Source of the DNA: an uncultured Pseudobutyrivibrio sp.
Lineage (GTDB): Bacteria > Bacillota > Clostridia > Lachnospirales > Lachnospiraceae
DNA: 64,000 bases
Direction: 5' to 3'
Assembly: GCA_946403965.1 (NCBI GenBank)
Contig: CAMJBT010000004.1
Span: 1-64,000 of the forward strand
Below are positions 60,889-64,000 of the stretch, piece after piece (position 1 is the stretch's first letter; every line of letters starts with the position of its first letter). The position numbers were made by a program, and so were the translations under genes. A model generated the notes under the pieces. That model was not told the origin of the DNA. It saw only the letters and a list, made by a program, of their open reading frames with translations, and made no database searches.

Positions 60889-61866
60889 ATGGCAACACTC
60901 AAAGACGTGGCAGCAGAATGCGGGCTGACTGTCACAACGGTTTCTAGGGTTTTAAACAACAGGGGGTATATCAGCGACGAAACACGTAAGAAGGTATACG
61001 CTGCTATGGACAAGCTTAACTACAGACCAAACGAAGTTGCCAGATCCCTCTCAAAAAAGACAACAAATACAATTGGGGTCATTGTGCCTCACATAAGGCA
61101 TCCTTATTTTGCTGACATGATTAGCAACATTGAAAATGCTGCTAGCAAAAAGGGATATAAGATAATGCTTTGTAATGCAAAGGGGAGAAATAATAAAGAA
61201 AAAGAGTATCTAGACATGTGCACCAGCAACAGAGTAGCGGGAATAATTCTTTTTTCTGCTGGTGTTGCGGTGCAAGAGTTTACGGATAGCAACATAGCTC
61301 TAGTCACTGTCGAGCGTTTCATCGAAAACGGAACTGCGGCCGTTGAGTGTGACAACAGACAGGGTGGTGAGCTTGCTGCAAAGCATTTGATCGAAAGCGG
61401 TTGTAAAAGATTATTAATGGTCAGCGGTGTATCTGAAAATTCCATGCCAGCGGATGACAGAGCACTTGGCTTTGAAGACGTATGTAAGCAAAATGGTGTC
61501 TTCTATAAAATTATTCAGACTAGCATCGGTCAATACGATAGTTTAGATTATCACGAATTGCTGGAAGGAACTTTAGAACTTGACGAAGAAATCGACGGGG
61601 TTTTTGCAAGTTCAGATTTAATTGCGGCACAGGTCCTACAGGTCTGTGAAAAGTTTGGTAGAAAGGTTCCTAAGGATTTAAAGTTGGTAGGCTTTGATGA
61701 TGTTATGATTTCACAACTTACAAACCCACCGATATCTACAATCCACCAGCCAATAAAGGAAATGGCGGAGACAGCTGTTGACATGGTTATTGCTGCATCA
61801 GAAGGCAAAACTGTTCCAAAGCGAACTCTGCTTCCTGTATCCCTCGTCAAACGTGAAAGCACATAA
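60889..61866 (+). CDS. LacI-family transcriptional regulator
   Basis: 325 residues. N-terminal helix-turn-helix and hinge (TLKDVAAECGLTVTTVSRVLNNRGYISDETRKKV..YRPNEVARSL) and a periplasmic-binding-protein-like effector domain (GVIVPHIRHPYFADM to the C-terminal TTIHQPIKEMAETAVDM-type block, here STIHQPIKEMAE). It very likely represses the importer at the TGTCAA/TTGACA operator at 57626 until its sugar binds. It follows the permease by 64 bases with an AGGAGG site; a TGATACAAT extended -10 there may add a promoter. Confidence 0.93.
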   Translation: MATLKDVAAECGLTVTTVSRVLNNRGYISDETRKKVYAAMDKLNYRPNEVARSLSKKTTNTIGVIVPHIRHPYFADMISNIENAASKKGYKIMLCNAKGRNNKEKEYLDMCTSNRVAGIILFSAGVAVQEFTDSNIALVTVERFIENGTAAVECDNRQGGELAAKHLIESGCKRLLMVSGVSENSMPADDRALGFEDVCKQNGVFYKIIQTSIGQYDSLDYHELLEGTLELDEEIDGVFASSDLIAAQVLQVCEKFGRKVPKDLKLVGFDDVMISQLTNPPISTIHQPIKEMAETAVDMVIAASEGKTVPKRTLLPVSLVKREST

Positions 61867-61884
61867 TCGGAGTTATGAAATTTA

Positions 61885-61919
61885 AAGCATTCTGCATATT
61901 AATGTAGGATGCTTTTTTT
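61885..61919 (+). terminator. Intrinsic terminator after lacI-type gene
   Basis: A 13-bp stem AAGCATTCTGCAT/ATGTAGGATGCTT (two G-U pairs) around an ATTA-like loop, followed by seven T. Confidence 0.9.
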
Positions 61920-61966
61920 GAAATTAAGGTTATTTAACTTCAGAAAAACAGGATATGAAACAGTTA

Positions 61967-61993
61967 TTAGCACTCTTATCTAAAGAGTGCTAA
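61967..61993. promoter_or_regulatory. CIRCE element (HrcA operator)
   Basis: TTAGCACTC, 9-base spacer, GAGTGCTAA: a perfect match to the HrcA-binding CIRCE consensus. It lies 8 bases upstream of the -35 box of htpG. Confidence 0.96.
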
Positions 61994-62000
61994 TTTTCTA

Positions 62001-62029
62001 TTGACTTTGATTTTTCGCAGTATTATCAT
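62001..62029 (+). promoter_or_regulatory. Promoter of htpG
   Basis: TTGACT (62001-62006), a 17-base spacer and TATCAT (62024-62029). The -35 lies just downstream of CIRCE. Confidence 0.75.
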
Positions 62030-62068
62030 ATATTTCAGTGAGAATAATTATAAAGGAGTGACATAATT

Positions 62069-64000
62069 ATGGGAAACAAAAAGGGTAGTTTATCAATTAC
62101 AAGCGAAAATATTTTTCCAGTAATAAAGAAGTGGTTGTATTCTGATCACGATATTTTTTATAGAGAGCTTATTTCGAATGGTTGTGATGCAATCACAAAG
62201 CTTAAAAAGTTGGACATGATGGGAGAGTATTCTCTTCCTCTCGATTATAAGGCAAAGATACAGGTTATTGTTAGCCCAGAGGACAAGACACTTACATTCA
62301 TTGATAATGGTCTTGGTATGACAGCAGACGAGGTTGATGAGTACATTAATCAGATTGCTTTCTCAGGTGCTACAGATTTCTTGGAGAAGTACAAGGACAA
62401 AGCTGACTCAGATCAGATTATCGGTCATTTTGGTCTTGGATTCTACTCTGCATTTATGGTAGCAGACGAAGTTCACATCGATACACTTTCATACAAGGAC
62501 GGAGCTACAGCAGTTCATTGGGAGTGCGATGGCGGTACAGAATTTGAGATGGGAGATGGCGATTGGGATCAGGTTGGTACCAAGATCACTCTTTTCTTAA
62601 ATGAGGATTGCTTAGAGTTTGCAAATGAATATCGCGCTCGTGAAGTAATTGAAAAGTATTGCTCATTTATGCCTACTGAGATTTTCCTTTCAAAGAAAAA
62701 TGCTCCAGAAGAGTATGAGACAATTGACGCTCAAGACAAGCGTGATACAGATAAAGTAATCGAAGAAATTCACGAGGAAGCAAAGTTCGAAGAGAAGGAA
62801 AATGAGAACGGTGAAAAGGAGCAGGTGGAGGTTTCTCCAGCTAAAGACAAGCTTAAGATTGTAAAGCGTCCTGTTCCACTTAACGAGACACAGCCACTTT
62901 GGACAAAGTCACCTTCAGAATGTTCTGACGAGGATTACAAGGCATTCTATCGTGATGTATTCCGTGACTACAAGGAGCCACTTTTCTGGATTCACTTGAA
63001 CATGGATTATCCATTTAATCTCAAGGGTATTTTATACTTCCCTAAGATTAACACAGAGTATGATTCTATCGAAGGTACAATCAAGCTCTATAACAATCAG
63101 GTATTCATCGCTGACAACATCAAAGAAGTCATTCCTGAGTTCCTTATGTTGTTAAAGGGTGTTATTGATTGTCCAGATCTTCCACTTAATGTTTCTCGTT
63201 CAGCACTTCAGAACGATGGATTTGTTACAAAGATTTCTGAGTACATCACAAAGAAGGTTGCTGATAAGCTTACAGGTATGTGCAAGACTGAGAAGGAATC
63301 TTACGAGAAATATTGGGACGATATTGCTCCATTCATCAAGTTTGGTTGCTTGAAGGACAACAAGTTCTGCGACAAGATGAATGATTACATTCTCTTCAAA
63401 GATATTAATGATAAATACATCACACTTCCAGAGCTTCTAGTGAAGGAAGAGGAGAAGGCTACAGACGAAAACGGCGATACAGTTGAGGCTGAGGTTGTAG
63501 ATGAAAAGAAGGATGCTGAGGAGAATAAGGAGCCAGAGGATACACGTAAGACTGTATACTATGTAACCGATCTTCAGCAGCAGTCACAGTACGTAAATAT
63601 GTTCAAGGAGCAGGGCCAGAATGCTGTTATTCTTGACCATGCCATCGATACTTCATTTATTACTCAGCTTGAGCAGCGCAATGAGAATTACAAGTTCTGT
63701 CGTATTGACGCAGATGTTACAGATACAATGGTAGAACAAACTTCAGAGGATGAGCTTAAGGCAGAGACAGAGACACTTACAGAAGTGTTCCGAAAGGCTC
63801 TGAACAACGAAGGCCTTGAGGTAAAGGTTGAGAAGTTCAAGAACAAAGAGCTTTCATCAATGCTAACAGTTTCTGAAGAAAGCCGTCGTATGCAGGATAT
63901 GATGAAGATGTATGCTATGGGCGGTATGGATATGGGTATGTTTGGTTCTGCATCAGAGACACTTGTGCTTAATGCAAACAATGACCTTGTTCAGTATATC
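62069..64000 (+). CDS. htpG: Molecular chaperone HtpG (Hsp90), 3' end outside the window
   Basis: 644 codons are present before the window ends, with no stop. Start ATG 62069 has AAAGGAG 10 bases upstream. Bergerat ATPase fold: YRELISNGCDAITKL (Asn/Asp for ATP-Mg), FIDNGLGMT, GHFGLGFYSAFMVAD. Middle domain with YPFNLKGILYFPK and LNVSRSALQND (catalytic-loop Arg). Two acidic Lys/Glu-rich insertions, around residues 235-255 and 460-490, and a Met/Gly-rich stretch (MMKMYAMGGMDMGMF) before the dimerisation domain. Hsp90 folds client proteins under stress. Regulation by HrcA through CIRCE is directly suggested by the operator. Confidence 0.95.
   Translation, partial: MGNKKGSLSITSENIFPVIKKWLYSDHDIFYRELISNGCDAITKLKKLDMMGEYSLPLDYKAKIQVIVSPEDKTLTFIDNGLGMTADEVDEYINQIAFSGATDFLEKYKDKADSDQIIGHFGLGFYSAFMVADEVHIDTLSYKDGATAVHWECDGGTEFEMGDGDWDQVGTKITLFLNEDCLEFANEYRAREVIEKYCSFMPTEIFLSKKNAPEEYETIDAQDKRDTDKVIEEIHEEAKFEEKENENGEKEQVEVSPAKDKLKIVKRPVPLNETQPLWTKSPSECSDEDYKAFYRDVFRDYKEPLFWIHLNMDYPFNLKGILYFPKINTEYDSIEGTIKLYNNQVFIADNIKEVIPEFLMLLKGVIDCPDLPLNVSRSALQNDGFVTKISEYITKKVADKLTGMCKTEKESYEKYWDDIAPFIKFGCLKDNKFCDKMNDYILFKDINDKYITLPELLVKEEEKATDENGDTVEAEVVDEKKDAEENKEPEDTRKTVYYVTDLQQQSQYVNMFKEQGQNAVILDHAIDTSFITQLEQRNENYKFCRIDADVTDTMVEQTSEDELKAETETLTEVFRKALNNEGLEVKVEKFKNKELSSMLTVSEESRRMQDMMKMYAMGGMDMGMFGSASETLVLNANNDLVQYI

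Overview
The window looks like a chromosomal segment from a low-GC Firmicute of the family Lachnospiraceae, most likely the Butyrivibrio/Pseudobutyrivibrio group. The evidence is AT-rich DNA with strong AGGAGG-type ribosome sites, the dgt-dnaG-rpoD-trmK order, an AddAB recombination nuclease, a PPi-type phosphofructokinase, a Lys/Ala-rich DUF6465 protein, a GH127 glycosidase and several two-domain cyclic-di-GMP proteins. Genus assignment is inference. Nearly all genes lie on the + strand.

Layout. 1-8 kb: a gene tail, a cyclophilin-like lipoprotein, a short adenosine deaminase-type enzyme, a HAD hydrolase (-), a 36-residue membrane peptide, a flavin reductase, an HD hydrolase, a C39-like protein, an NSS transporter and a VanZ-VOC fusion. 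8-13 kb: a SpoU methylase, a DUF815 ATPase, a YbaK deacylase and an 814-residue protein joining an adenosine deaminase-like domain to a C-terminal SLOG-like Rossmann domain. 13-19 kb: a chemoreceptor broken by an internal deletion, an EAL phosphodiesterase with a dead GGDEF, a HerA-like ATPase and a transglutaminase-like surface protein. 20-25.6 kb: a dlt-like operon (Asp/Glu-type racemase, adenylation enzyme, carrier protein, MBOAT, SGNH-like protein with Cys in place of Ser, and D-aminoacyl-tRNA deacylase). 25.7-33 kb: a 56-residue gene on the minus strand, a GH127 arabinofuranosidase, then a 4.5-kb cassette (carboxylesterase, MBOAT, SGNH) bounded by two identical, outward-facing tRNA-Leu(AAG) genes. 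33-36.5 kb: an EAL-sensor-GGDEF protein whose GGDEF half lies in the -1 frame after an in-phase U UUU UUA heptamer, then a gene-free stretch that on the minus strand looks like a promoter, five spaced hairpin repeats and a terminator, and a tRNA-Leu(CAG).

36.5-57 kb is mostly housekeeping: dgt, dnaG, rpoD, trmK, a TGS-type nucleoside kinase, RNase P RNA, a CarD-like regulator, PAP2, pfp, an amidohydrolase, addB/addA, a parvulin-like lipoprotein and a histone H1-like protein. 57-62 kb is a CUT1 sugar ABC importer with its LacI regulator and a LacI-type operator over the promoter. The window ends inside htpG, which carries a perfect CIRCE element.

How the parts fit: two separate surface-acylation cassettes (dlt-like and MBOAT/SGNH) sit about 5 kb apart. 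The dlt-like operon contains both a possible source of a D-amino acid (racemase) and a safeguard against its misuse in translation (Dtd). The most promising undescribed items are the minus-strand repeat RNA at about 35.74-36.13 kb, the deaminase-SLOG fusion operon, the dlt-like operon with apparently altered chemistry, and the possible programmed frameshift in the c-di-GMP protein. All functional statements come from reading motifs; no database search was possible.
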